Positions 24,077 through 34,726 of a DNA stretch of 64,000 nt are shown here, piece after piece. The DNA is from Archivesica marissinica (lineage: Eukaryota > Mollusca > Bivalvia > Venerida > Vesicomyidae), in contig CM026395.1 in assembly GCA_014843695.1 (NCBI GenBank), positions 49,148,557 to 49,212,556 on the forward strand. The letters are read 5' to 3'. Under the pieces are notes generated by a model. The model searched no databases. It was not told the origin of the DNA and saw only the letters and a list, made by a program, of their open reading frames with translations. Position 1 is the first letter of the stretch. Each line of letters begins with the position of its first letter. Both the position numbers and the translations under genes were made by a program.

Positions 24077-24251
24077 TTGTTTTACAGAGACTCTTGGGTA
24101 ATATTAGTTTTATAATGAGTACAATTACATGATAAAGCTCTTTGGAAATTGTGACGGTGATTTTGTACAGGAATGTATCTTTAAAAACACAATATGTTCG
24201 TAGGGTAGTCAGTTCTACCTATTCGAGATGGACCAGCAGAGCTAATGATAT

Positions 24252-24521
24252 GACAGAGATAGGCTACAAAGACATGCCCTGGCAGAGATAGGCTACACAG
24301 ACATGCCCTGGCAGAGATAGGCTACAAAGACATGCACTGGCAGAGATAGGCTACACAGACATGCCCTGGCAGAGATAGGCTACAAAGACATTACCTGGCA
24401 GAGATAGGCTACACAGACATGACCTGGCAGAGATAGGCTACAAAGACATGACCTGGCAGAGATAGGCTACAAAGACATGACCTGACAGAGATAGGCTACA
24501 AAAGACATGACCTGGCAGAGT
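24252..24521. repeat. 29-bp minisatellite, about 9 copies
   Basis: The unit is GCAGAGATAGGCTACAAAGA plus CATGACCTG. Early copies alternate ACAAAG and ACACAG, and CCCTG is replaced by ACCTG further right. Confidence 0.92.
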
Positions 24522-24529
24522 CAGTTAGA

Positions 24530-24588
24530 CGGGTGGTCACTGCATTCGCAGTCCAATGTGTTAACCACTGGACCACTAACCCGTCTAC
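24530..24588 (-). mobile_element. tRNA-like SINE head fragment
   Basis: On the minus strand GACGGGTTAGTGGTCCAGTG and GTTAACACATTGGACTGCGA look like the A box and anticodon region of a tRNA-derived head. It lies immediately beside the 29-bp array. The B box is degenerate. Confidence 0.45.
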
Positions 24589-24758
24589 ATTTTGCCGAGT
24601 TTCAAAGCGTGTTCGGCATATCAGCAATATAGTTTATATCTGGCAAAGAAATAAATATAAACATGCATTTAACTTGTAATTTATACAGACAAAACAACAA
24701 AACAATTACAAAAAATATTATGAATTACGGAACAGTTAACATGGTGCGGGTATGTTCA

Positions 24759-25049
24759 CGTGTGTTTTACGTTTATTTAACGTCGCTACCGGTTGCCCAT
24801 ATGAGCGACGCCTCCTGACGAGATTAGTCATTTTAGATTTTTGGAGGATAGTGCAATGATACAGACAGAGACCCATTCCATAGTCTCCTCTGGTTCTTTA
24901 ACGTGCACGGTGTAAAGCACCGACACGAGACCTCGGTTTAATGTCCCATCTGAAATACTGTTAATTGTATTAGGGTCAGACGGGGGATCGAACCTGCGAT
25001 CCTTGGATTACTAGTCCATCGTGTTACCACTGGACTACAGCTCCGTCTG
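24759..25049 (-). mobile_element. SINE-A, full length, minus orientation
   Basis: A complete copy flanked by TATGTTCA at 24751-24758 and 25050-25057, a probable target-site duplication. Head and tail motifs are as in the other copies. Confidence 0.9.
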
Positions 25050-25059
25050 TATGTTCATG

Positions 25060-26015
25060 TATTGCAATTGCTTCTTTAATATATTTAGCAAGAGTATGTA
25101 ATCGTTTTTGATTGGTTATTGACAACATATACACAAAAGTAGGTTATGCAGAATTTAATGAATATTTTCTCAAATGAATATATAGAGGACAACACAATAA
25201 GAAATGGTATTCATCCTCAATTATGTTCATATTACAATACGCAATCACGTTTAATTGCTTTCATATTTACAATACAAGCAGCGCTTATTAAACGAATATT
25301 TAATAACTTGTTTGCAGAATCTATCCAACACTGTTAGTATTTTACATTTAGATCACTTGACTTTACATGTACGTTTAAATATTTCTGTTTATTAAACTAT
25401 ATCAATACATTCCAAAGGACATTTCTTGCTAATTTCGCTTTAGAGCAAGCATGTTCATATGTTGGAAGTTGTATACCTTCAGATGATGATTATGTACAAG
25501 TTTAATTATTAATAAGCAAAATCATCATACTCATGTCAATATTTTTAAATAAACATAAGATCCACGCATTATTAATAACAGAAGTCATCAATTATTCTAT
25601 ATCGTGAATATACATATAAACTGTTGTAGAAACATATTATTAGTGTATAGCATTTTCTCATTAAAAGACGACATTTCAATATTGTGCATATCGATATCAG
25701 GTTAGGTTCCGCCATTTTATTGCCTACATTATTAGCGATTTGGAATAAACTTAAATTCTCCAAGCAATATAACAAAATATGTATTTATTTCTTGTATACA
25801 ATATGGAGTTGTATCATCTACAATATCATTCCGGGAAGATATAACTAACTCGGTAGACTTCCTTGTTTTTGCATTACAAGAAAAGTCAATGTGTGCATAT
25901 TTCTACCGCCAGAGAGTGAAAACCAATCAATTCCACGAAGACGCCTATTTTAGATCATGTAGTTTCCGTTCTTGTAGTGTCGCATTGCAGATTCTCTAAC
26001 AGTTCCAGTTCATAT
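25060..26015. other. no gene seen
   Basis: AT-rich unique sequence. Small open frames have no recognisable motif. Confidence 0.5.
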
Positions 26016-26019
26016 TTAA

Positions 26020-26458
26020 AGCGACATTACATCTCAAAAGGCCAAAGCACGCACTTGTTCACGTATTAATGTAATGCTACTACAAATTCTTCCGAATACA
26101 TTCGAACACTTACATCTACGCTCCTCAATTGACGTTTGATTGTCATTGGAGTCAATACTAAGCGCGTGATACTGTCGTTTAGAGATAATTTAACTACAGA
26201 TAAATATGCATTGGCACAAATGTGAGACACAACGGTAAATCTGTAATATAAATGGTGTTATTCAGGATACACTCGGTGTATTACACATATATGTCGACCC
26301 TATTTACATTATTTTGTTACGTCAACAAATCGCGTATACTACGTTTTTTTATTAGTAGAAATACTAATTTTTGAGGCAAATATTTGGACAAAAATTATAC
26401 CATATAATAGGAAATTACATTCTGTAAAAAGTTGCGTTTTCACAGATGTAGTGTCGCT
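26020..26458. mobile_element. MITE-3, TTAA-flanked
   Basis: Terminal inverted repeats of about 15 bp, AGCGACATTACATCT at the left and the complement of AGCGACACTACATCT at the right. Both ends abut TTAA (26016-26019 and 26459-26462). 439 bp, AT-rich, no coding capacity. TTAA duplications are typical of piggyBac- and Kolobok-type elements; which applies cannot be told. Confidence 0.82.
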
Positions 26459-26608
26459 TTAAGTACAATTGCCACAGTCTAATGACACATATTCTAGGAT
26501 GGGTCGAGACATGTATATTTGATTCAAAGTTTGACGTTTTAATTTAAATTTTAACCTTCTCATTGAGATTAATGTTTTACTGGCAGAAGCAGTGATGTTC
26601 AATATATA

Positions 26609-26765
26609 CTGACACTATAAAAAACGGTGCACTTTTATATTGAGCGTTACTTTTTCGTTACATATATTAGAATTATGGATTTTACTATCATGAGTGAAGA
26701 AAATAATATCTTCACACATTGCACTAATTTACTCAATATTTCACACATTTTGATACAAAATATAT
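26609..26765 (+). mobile_element. MITE-1, left part
   Basis: CTGACACTATAAAAAACGGT through GAGCGTTACTTTTTCGTTAC and GGATTTTACTATCATGAGTG matches the copy at 17010 closely. The right inverted repeat is missing. Confidence 0.8.
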
Positions 26766-26767
26766 TA

Positions 26768-26808
26768 TTGAGTAAGAACTTGTTTCGCAATCGAGCTAAA
26801 ATAAATTT
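26768..26808 (+). mobile_element. SINE-C tail fragment
   Basis: GTAAGAACTTGTTTCGCAAT and CGAGCTAAAATAAAT are the terminal tail of SINE-C, directly joined to the truncated MITE-1. Confidence 0.7.
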
Positions 26809-27179
26809 GTATTTACAACAAGCATCGTAAACATATAGGATCCTACACTCGTGGTGATTTCATACTATATTAAATAATTAAAATGTTTATGAAACTAGTT
26901 TTGGAATGTTGCTATTTAATTAAGCGAGCCTTTTCATATAGCTGCAATGAAAACCAAATGGTGTCTTATGGACTGGTCTAATGAACGTACTAAACACGCC
27001 GTAAGCGAAAACCATATATATGTAAACTGCCGTTTCTGGGCCAAATCTATGTCTTTAGAAAAAAAGGCACCCTTAGACCCCCTAAAACACGCGTTTTTGT
27101 CCAAAAAACCCAGATCACTAGTTAAAAATCGCAAATAATCCTGTTTGAAGACCCACATTTACAGGAATTCACACATCAC
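26809..27179. other. no gene seen; Polinton left flank
   Basis: Unique sequence. No inverted copy was found beyond the right side of the Polinton, so it is not evidently a terminal repeat. Confidence 0.4.
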
Positions 27180-27282
27180 ACCCCACTCCATCACACTCCA
27201 TCACACCATCACGTCACCACACCCCATCAACGATAATTAATTACATATTTAAAAAATCTTTACTAGTAATAAAAAAAACACA

Positions 27283-27603
27283 ATGACACAACAAGCCAAC
27301 ATCACAACAGCACTATTCGAGGAACTCCTCCAAGAGCAAACTATTGATATAACTAGATGGGCAGATCTGGAAGAAAACCATATATACACAGTTGTAAGCG
27401 CAAGAGACGTTGAGACTGAACATGGTGAGGCACTGGTGTTGAAATTATCTGATGACACAGAGGTGTGGGCTCCTGGACATATGAGGAAGAAGCTGATTGC
27501 TGATAAGTATCCATTCTATTTTAGGTCGCTTGGATTGAAGCCGTGTAAGAAGAATAAGAAGAATAAGTACCACGCATATGATCTTGTGTATCCAAGGGAG
27601 TAA
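27283..27603 (+). CDS. small Polinton ORF, OB-fold-like (uncertain)
   Basis: An intact 106-aa frame starting ATG just after a poly-A stretch. The order of a hydrophobic strand, HGEALVLKLSDDTEVWAPGH, and a basic C-terminal part (KKNKKNKYHAYDL) suggests a small beta-rich, possibly OB-fold nucleic-acid-binding protein. This rests on pattern only. It is the first gene at the left of the Polinton and runs in the same direction as PolB, so a role in element replication is plausible. It has no lesion, unlike PolB. Alternative: an unrelated small ORF captured by the element. Confidence 0.45.
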   Translation: MTQQANITTALFEELLQEQTIDITRWADLEENHIYTVVSARDVETEHGEALVLKLSDDTEVWAPGHMRKKLIADKYPFYFRSLGLKPCKKNKKNKYHAYDLVYPRE

Positions 27604-27954
27604 TATGGTTTGTTTTTGTGTGTGTCTGATGTTCATAAAACTATTCTCCCTAATCTTAAACATTCTGTAATAAAAAAATACCTATAGCGTGTATTTATCA
27701 CATTTGCACCACATGCAGCACAGATCCTGTATTATCCGGTTGTACCTTTATTGTATTTAATACACAACCCAACTTTACCCTTTTTACTAAGATAATTATG
27801 GTATTTACAGTAAGTAGATTTCTTTGTTGGTGCTAATTCACATGGTTTATGATTACCGATTCTGAGGAACTGACAATTCATACTTGTAATTATTGTTATT
27901 TGTTTATCTCTTTAAAAAAAGAAACTCATTTAGACAAATAATAAAGTAATAAAA

Positions 27955-30900
27955 ATGACAACCATTGATATCGGATATGCTATGAAACTACATCATAATG
28001 GTGTAATTAATGATGAGCAATTAAGAAAGGTTATAGATTTCCAAAAGGAAACCACACCAGTCTTAGATAATTTACACAAAAGGCGTAGTGAAAAGAAAAA
28101 CGCAAGCGACAAGCAATACAACAAACTATTTCATCTACAGAATTAACTCTAGTGGATAATCCAAAATGCAACTATTTCAAAGCCTATACATTATCAGGTG
28201 ATTCATATAAGGATCCCCAAATATTGCTTGAAGACAAACGTAAGATCATGGAGAAACAAATAGCAAAAGAACTCAAAGAATACGGGGCATTCAAGTTCCA
28301 AGTAAGCATGATTGTTGAGTTCTTCAAAGATGACGGGGGGGGGGAAGATCAGAAGTAACTGCAGTATTTAATAGCGATCAGTACACCCTTCTAGAGTCAA
28401 GTAAGATAAGTGAATATTATTCAATGATAAGTGCCAAACTTGATGTCTTCATTGAGACATTCACAAATACAGCCTCAGGTTTGGAAATACACGTGTGTGG
28501 AAATATGTATCTTAATTTTGCAAAGTATGAACCTCTTAAAGGTGCCTCATATATTGAATTACCAAAACAGCTGGCTAATAAAACGGCTATAATCAATGTA
28601 AAGAACACAGATGATAGATGTCTTGAAAGTGCCCTTAATTCTGCTATTAATCCTGCTGATGCACATTCTGACAGAGTATCAAGCTACCTTAAATGTGATC
28701 TAAATATGGATGGCATTGACTTCCCAATATCACAAATCAAAGTAGTAGAAAGGCAATATCCTCATATTGCAATAAACGTATATGGTTACACCTCATCAAA
28801 GAAAAAATGGAAGCTTAACATCTTCCCGTATTACATATCTGCTATGCCAAAAGACATTCCCAGAATTAACTTACTTCTGATAAGTGAAGATGTTGATGTT
28901 GATGATGTAGATGATGATGATGATGAAGAAGGCATCATTGATGATAATTATGACCCTGATGAAGATGATGAAGAAGGTATCATAGATGATGATGATCGTG
29001 ATGATGATCATGTAAAAAAAGCATCAAAATCCAAAATAACAAAATACCACTATTGCTGGATTAAAAATCTTAATCGTCTCTTACATGATCAAAACAAACA
29101 TGAACATAAAACCTATTTCTGCGACCGTTGTCTCCACGGTTTCACAAAAGAAGACCTCCTCATTGATCACAAACAATATTGTGAAAGTATCAATAAAAGC
29201 CCCCTAAAAATAGAAATGCCTGCTGAAGGTAAAAATCACATCAGATTCGAAAATCACAAAAACCAAATGCCTGTCCCATATGCAATATATGCTGATTTTT
29301 AAAGCATAATAGTACCCCAATCAATTAAAGCTGGTAACAAATCTGAAATCAAAAGTGTACACGAAGCCTGTGGCTTTGGTTATCAGGTTGTACGATACGA
29401 TGGTGTAGCAAAGGATCCAGTAATATATAGAGGTGAGGATACGATAGAAGTATTCCTTAATCTTCGAATGTGAAGCATCAAGTATCAATAACGCCTTTGC
29501 CCATCAAAATAAAAAATGACAAATGAAGATATCCTTACCCATGAAAACGCTACACATTGTTGGATATGTGAAGACAAGCTGAAAAATAACACAGTAAGAG
29601 ACCACTGTCACCTCACTGGGAAATACAGAGGTGCAGCACACAAGTCATGTAATCTGAAACTAAAAATACAAAAAGGCAAAACCTAAATCCCGGTTATATT
29701 TCATAATCTAAGAGGATATGATAGTCATTTGATTATGCAGAAAATAGCAGAGGTAAAAGGTAACATCTCAGTCATCCCAAACAATGCAGAAAGTACATAT
29801 CAGTCAGTATTGGTCAGCTTAAGTTCTTGGATAGCTTCATGTTTATGTCTTCATCTTTGGATAGGCTTGTTAAAGCAACAAATAAAGACGCTTTCATCAA
29901 TACAAAAACAGAGTTCAAAGATAAAACAGATTTAATATGCAGAAAAGGTGTTTACCCATATGAATACATGGATAGCTTTGAAAGAGTTGATGAAACACTG
30001 CTGCCCCCGATTGATAAGTTCTATTGCAGCTTTCCAGTATATCACCTCAAGAATATGAACATGCACAAAACGTATGGGATGAATTCAACTGTCAAACGTT
30101 AGGTGACTATCATGACTTGTATCTAAAAACAGACATCCTTCTACTATCTGACATATTTCAGACTTTCAGAAAAACATGTATGAACGCATACAAGCTTGAT
30201 CCTCTACACTACTATGCAGCTCCAGGCCTATCATGGGACGCTTTACTAAAACACACAAAGATAGATCTTGACCTTCTAACAGACATTGATATGCACTTAT
30301 TTATTGAGCGAGGTATGTGTGGGGGAATAAGCATGGTTTCCAAGCGTCATGCTAAAGCAAATAATTCACATGTCCCAGGCTATGACCCACACAAGAATCA
30401 AATCACATAATGTATTATGATGCTAATAACTTATATGGATGGGCAGCCACTCCCATATTCTGGTTTCAAATGGATGACTGGAAAACATCTTAAAAGAGAA
30501 GAAGGTAAAGGCTGGATACTGGAGGTAGACTTGGAATATCCAAAAAGGTTTCACAAGTATCATAATGACTACCCTCTTGCGCCAGAGAAGTTAGAAGTGA
30601 AACGAGAATGGCTATCAGATTATCAAAAGGAGCTTATGGATAATAACACTATTCATGAAAAACTAGTGCCCAACCTAATGAATGAAACAAAGTACATTCT
30701 GCATTACAAGAACCTGCATCTATATAGATCACTTGGAATGAAGCTTACCAAAGTGCACCGTATCTTGGAGTTCAATGAAAAGCCATGGTTGGAGTCATAC
30801 ATCCGTCTAAATACAGACTTTCGCACAAATGCAACATCTACCTTTGAAAAGGACTTTTACAAGCTAATGAATAACTCAGTATATGGTAAGACCATGGAAA

Positions 30901-31625
30901 ACATACGTAAAAGGGTTGACATAAAAATAGTAAGAACTGACGGCACTGAAAATGAAAGGCTGCGTAAGATTCTTGCTAAGCCTAACTTCAACAGAAGGGT
31001 TAGGTTCACTGATGATTTGTCTGCTATACATGTTAACAAAATAAAGATAACTCTTAACAAACCAATCTATGTTGGTATGTGCGTACTGGACTTATCAAAG
31101 CACCTACTGTATGACTGGTATTACAACACACTGAAAAGGAAATATGGTAATAATAGTACTATGCTGTATACAGATACAGATTCATTGCTTGTTGATATCA
31201 AAACAGAAGTTGCGTATCAAGATATGGCTGAAATGAAAGATGAATATGATCTGTCTGACTATCCTAAGGATCATCCCCTTCATGATGTGACAAACAAAAA
31301 GGTGATTGGCAAAATGAAGGATGAATGCGCCGGTGTAGCGATATCTGAATACATTGGTCTAAGACCAAAACTGTATGCAATAATGCGCGCTGATGAACAG
31401 CTTATCAAAAAAGCAAAAGGCACAACAAAATATGTAATACAAAAACACAAAGACAACTACAAAGATGCCCTGTTCAATAAAAAATCATACACTCATGAAA
31501 TGAACATGCTACGTTCTAAAATACATCAACTATACGGGTTAACAGTCAGCAAGAAAACACTCTCACCATTAGACACAAAAAGATACATACTACCAGACGG
31601 TATCACAACATACGCGTTCGGGTAT
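27955..31625 (+). pseudogene. Polinton family B DNA polymerase (PolB) pseudogene
   Basis: This enzyme would copy the element by protein-primed synthesis. Visible in order: an N-terminal region; an Asp/Glu-rich stretch (28891-29016); a zinc-finger-like YFCDRCLHGF; Exo I ending in YADF (to 29299); an HNH/endonuclease VII-like CWICEDKL...DHCHLTGKYRGAAH...CN (29556-29655); Exo II with NLRGYDSHL (29705-29731); Exo III with YLKTDILLLSD (about 30120-30152); Pol A with DANNLYG (30419-30439); Pol B with NNSVYGKT (about 30870); Pol C with YTDTDS (about 31170). Lesions: frame changes near 28110-28145, at the G9 run 28338-28346, near 29470, 29790-29830, 30060-30100, 30405 and 30440; stops TAA at 29300-29302 and 29684-29686. 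The Pol B/C half is one open frame of about 400 codons. The frame reads on antisense into the integrase to 31796, probably through loss of the normal stop. Confidence 0.93.
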
Positions 31626-32489
31626 CAGCACGAACAACCCTTCTTTAACAAAACCTCTTTGTGGAGCTGGTGCTTTCAAATAATACACTCTGATGCCTTG
31701 CGTTATTATATGATAATTAATCTTGTGAATATCCACACTCCATATTGGGTCTGTGGCTCTGCGTTTACCACCTTCTTGTTCCCCTGGTTGATATAAATAT
31801 CTCACACTGGCGTTTGGACAAATAGCTGCGTCAACAGTTCTTGTTATAACAGGTGGATGTTTTTTCGTCTCTGAATTTATCACTGTAATTACACTGGGTA
31901 ATCTCTTTACCCATTCTCTATTACGTTTGTTTGGATTTTCCATTTCCTTAGCATACTGATATCCAAACAGTCTTTCAGCCAGTGTCCTGTTGAATCTTTC
32001 CACGATAGCTTCGTATCTGTGAATGTCTCTCCTACCTCGCCTGATTTTCACATTATGTTTATCCATCAACTGTGTAACTGATCCCATGAACTCTCTTCCT
32101 GGGTCAACTTGTAATAGCTTTGGATATGCCAGCTTTCTCTTATATATTTTATCAAATGCCTGTGCAACTTCCATACTGTTCTTGGAAGTTAATGGTTCTG
32201 CTTCTTTATACCTACTATCAACAACAGTCAAAGCATATTTATATGTCTTGCGTCCAACACCGTCATGTGGTAAAAACAATAAATCAGCTTGATGCACTTC
32301 ATTCTTACTGTAAGCTTCAAACCTTGGTCTAACTAGTTTCTTTGGTGCAGGCAAGTATATCTGCCATACTGCTTGCTTCTTTAAAAACTCCAATGCTTGT
32401 TTATCACTGACCTTTGCTTCTTTTACTAATTTTTTAACTGCAGACATACCTCTCCAGAATCCCTTTGGGCTGTAATATATCTTTTCCAT
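31590..32489 (-). CDS. Polinton integrase (rve, DDE), open
   Basis: A 299-aa retroviral/Ty3-type integrase that would join element ends to the chromosome. It is read from ATG at 32489. The catalytic core has Asp69 (EVHQADLLFL), Asp129 (LLQVDPGREF) and Glu164 (EAIVERFNRTL), and the Asp129-Glu164 spacing of 35 fits the D,D-35-E pattern. The C-terminal part (DPIWSVDIHKI, PQRGFVKEGLFVLIP) looks like the usual beta-barrel tail. An N-terminal HHCC zinc module is not evident. No stop or frameshift is seen, in contrast to its neighbours. Its last 200 or so bases lie antisense to the end of the PolB frame. The final residues after LIPE look atypical and may result from loss of the native stop. Confidence 0.92.
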   Translation of the reverse strand: MEKIYYSPKGFWRGMSAVKKLVKEAKVSDKQALEFLKKQAVWQIYLPAPKKLVRPRFEAYSKNEVHQADLLFLPHDGVGRKTYKYALTVVDSRYKEAEPLTSKNSMEVAQAFDKIYKRKLAYPKLLQVDPGREFMGSVTQLMDKHNVKIRRGRRDIHRYEAIVERFNRTLAERLFGYQYAKEMENPNKRNREWVKRLPSVITVINSETKKHPPVITRTVDAAICPNASVRYLYQPGEQEGGKRRATDPIWSVDIHKINYHIITQGIRVYYLKAPAPQRGFVKEGLFVLIPERVCCDTVW

Positions 32490-32492
32490 TTT

Positions 32493-32899
32493 TTATTGTG
32501 AGTATAACATTTTATAAGCCAGAACACCAGTAGCTGTCATAACTAATACTACAAATATCAGTTCACGTTTCTTCTGTTCTTGTGATGGTGTGTAAAAGTC
32601 ACTAAGTGTCGGTTCAGGCAAAGCTTTCAGTTTCTTGCCTGTTAGTGAATAATACTGCCTCATAGCTTCATCAACGTCATTGAATGTTTGCTTTGCATGC
32701 AATTCCTTTGTCATCCGTGTATTCAAATAATCAAGTCGTTCAGCTCGTTTTTTACGCCATGCAGCTTGTGCAGATTGTAGATCTTCGATTGCCTTATCAT
32801 GACGTCATCACCAGACATTTGTGAAAACAAGTAATTCGATCCACTGAACGCTAATGCGTTCATTAATGCTCCACCTACCATTATTGCTATCGTTGCCAT
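32493..32899 (-). pseudogene. small membrane-anchored Polinton protein, frameshifted
   Basis: Read from ATG at 32899 (MATIAIMVGGALMNALAFSG), the frame shifts near 32800 and continues as RKKRAERLDYLNTRMTKELH to a stop at 32493. The N-terminus is small and hydrophobic. The middle is charged and helical, compatible with a coiled coil. The C-terminus has one membrane segment (LIFVVLVMTATGVLAYKMLY). It ends four bases before the integrase start, so the two may share a transcript. Function unknown; a role as a virion membrane or scaffold-like protein is speculation. Confidence 0.6.
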
Positions 32900-32920
32900 T
32901 TGTTGGTGTATAAAAAAAAA

Positions 32921-33157
32921 TTATTTCATAATATCAGCAGGAATAATACCTTGCTTAACAAGAAAATCACGTGTATACATCGCCAACAGAATATCAACGG
33001 TCAATAATCCTATATCGGTCATATTAAAGTCGACCGTAGGTGTTTGTATGTTAAGAATCTTTTTTGAAAGCTGAGAATAGCCAATTGTAAGAACTGATTC
33101 GATACCAGCATGGTACATCATGTTAACTATATGTTTGCTGTCAATTAAGGCTGTCAT
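32921..33157 (-). CDS. 78-aa Polinton protein, unknown function
   Basis: An intact small frame from ATG at 33157, mildly hydrophobic at its centre (TDIGLLTVDILLAMYTRDFL), with no motif I can name. It lies between the small membrane protein and the ATPase remnant in the same direction, with spacings of about 20 and 40 bp. Its position inside a minus-strand gene block and its intact frame support a real gene. No function can be assigned from sequence alone. Confidence 0.5.
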   Translation of the reverse strand: MTALIDSKHIVNMMYHAGIESVLTIGYSQLSKKILNIQTPTVDFNMTDIGLLTVDILLAMYTRDFLVKQGIIPADIMK

Positions 33158-33198
33158 TTTTTAAGTTATGGTTAAAACAAATATCAGATTTAATTAAT

Positions 33199-33503
33199 TC
33201 ATCATGATGACTCAGATTCGGATGAATCATCTGACCAAATGTCCTCCAAATGACCATAACGGCAAAGCGCTGCATGAGTACCTAGTGATAATACCATTCC
33301 ACCACTCAATAACCATAGGTAGGACATAATATGATAACGTTATCAAACACCCCATTATACTCATCTTCCAATAAATCAAGCACAAACTCCGTCTTACCAC
33401 AGCCTGTCTGACCACATATCACAGCACAGTGTGGGTATTTTGGGTAATCAGGTTCAATACATAGCTTCTTTGAATCGTCCATCTTGGAAGTTGATTTGTG
33501 CAT
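33199..33503 (-). pseudogene. packaging ATPase (FtsK/HerA, A32-like), internally deleted
   Basis: The family pumps DNA into capsids. The N-terminal part is present: a start at 33503 or 33482 (MDDSKKLC), then the Walker A motif CGQTGCGKTEF and the following strand VIILCPT. The coding similarity stops there, and the next 110 bp lead to an acidic tail (DIWSDDSSESESS). A complete ATPase is usually over 200 residues, so Walker B and the C-terminal half are missing, most simply through an internal deletion. The start overlaps the end of the capsid-like gene (stop at 33454), a tight overlap typical of compact viral-type genomes. Not functional. Confidence 0.82.
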
Positions 33504-34683
33504 CTTGTATGATATAGAGATAAACATTTATTGGATCCGCAGTATTTGCCTTCTTACTGATTTGGATAGTTATCCCTTCACTAGCATTTTGAATCGTTCT
33601 TCCGGTTCCGTGAAGGGAGTTGTCATCCGTGGATCGCAGATCTAACCACAACGCGTAGTGGGATGTTAGATATCCTTCCACACTAACGTTGCTAAATGCA
33701 AGTTCATGCACTATTGTATCTGTTTCTTTATTCCGTGTTGACGTCAAAGCAAAGAACTTGTTTACCCTGGCTATAAAGCTGGTTAGGCACGCCTTCTATT
33801 GTGAGCTCCACTTTTTCTATTTCTGGATTATAGTACTGTTCACTGCTTTCTCGATCTGGGTCTTCAAACACCATTAGAATACCTTTCATGCTCCGGGCTG
33901 GTACGTTAACATTTATATTCCATAGGGTGTCTGATTTATCTTTGGTGATTTTTCGATGCCTAAGTATCCTATCATACAATATCGTAGTGGGGCCACTATA
34001 ATTATCGTTTATTTGTCGTGCTAGTGTTTCATTGGAGACGGTGTCTATTTCAAGGCATACATTGCTTATTACGTATTTTGAATCTGCGTAAGTAGATTTT
34101 ATCACTTTATCATAGTCGTTGAATGTTAATTCATATTCAAGTCTATCACCCAGGCCTGCTTGGTAAAATGGCATATCCGTTTCTAGTAATTCAAAATCAA
34201 GCGGGATGAAGAATCGTTTACCATACGCTGATGCAACAGCTTCATCACCATCATTAGATGTAGCATCCTTCGCGCCGACTCGATGCTTAATCATGTTTGG
34301 TTTACTTGATAAGCCATGTTTATTCTTTCAGTCGGAGATTTCCACAAATCAGTATAGCAGTGAAATATATCACTATCATCTATTGACATGACTTCGTTAC
34401 CGCTTATTGTTATCGTTGTTTTCTTCACTATTGTTCTACACACATTTTGAAACAGTGTTGCATTAACATCTTTACTATCAATACTCAGTTCAAAGGCCAA
34501 TCGTGCAGACCTAGGCACAATAACATCCGTGTTGCTGAGATTGGGAAATCGCACCAGTAGCTGCTGGTTTTGATCAATAGTGCTGGGATTGTTGGTGATG
34601 ACAATCGTTTGACGAATCCCTTTAACACCATGCGGTTCTCTGAGTTTTCTGAAGGGGTCGAGTTTGTATCCGTAAGCTGACAT
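33454..34683 (-). pseudogene. putative major capsid protein, frameshifted
   Basis: Three consecutive frames, 34683-34291, 34294-33728 and 33747-33454, together give about 410 residues. It is beta-rich throughout, with RQTIVITNNPSTIDQNQQLL near the N-terminus and FFIPLDFELLETDMPFYQAG in the middle. The latter is the sort of hydrophobic strand and loop pattern seen in double jelly-roll capsid proteins. The family recurs in invertebrate Polintons next to the ATPase; calling it the major capsid protein is a moderately confident inference from position, length and strand pattern. The first junction is an ATGA overlap at 34291-34294 and could be mistaken for two genes. The second junction, near 33740, is a plain frameshift. 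The C-terminus overlaps the ATPase start. Confidence 0.6.
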
Positions 34684-34726
34684 TATTTTTTTAAAGGGGG
34701 ATTTTATTTGTTTATAAATAAAATAA

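Noticed and set aside
32023..32332. Plus-strand ORFs with hydrophobic segments
   Set aside because: Antisense to the open integrase gene, which has recognisable catalytic residues.
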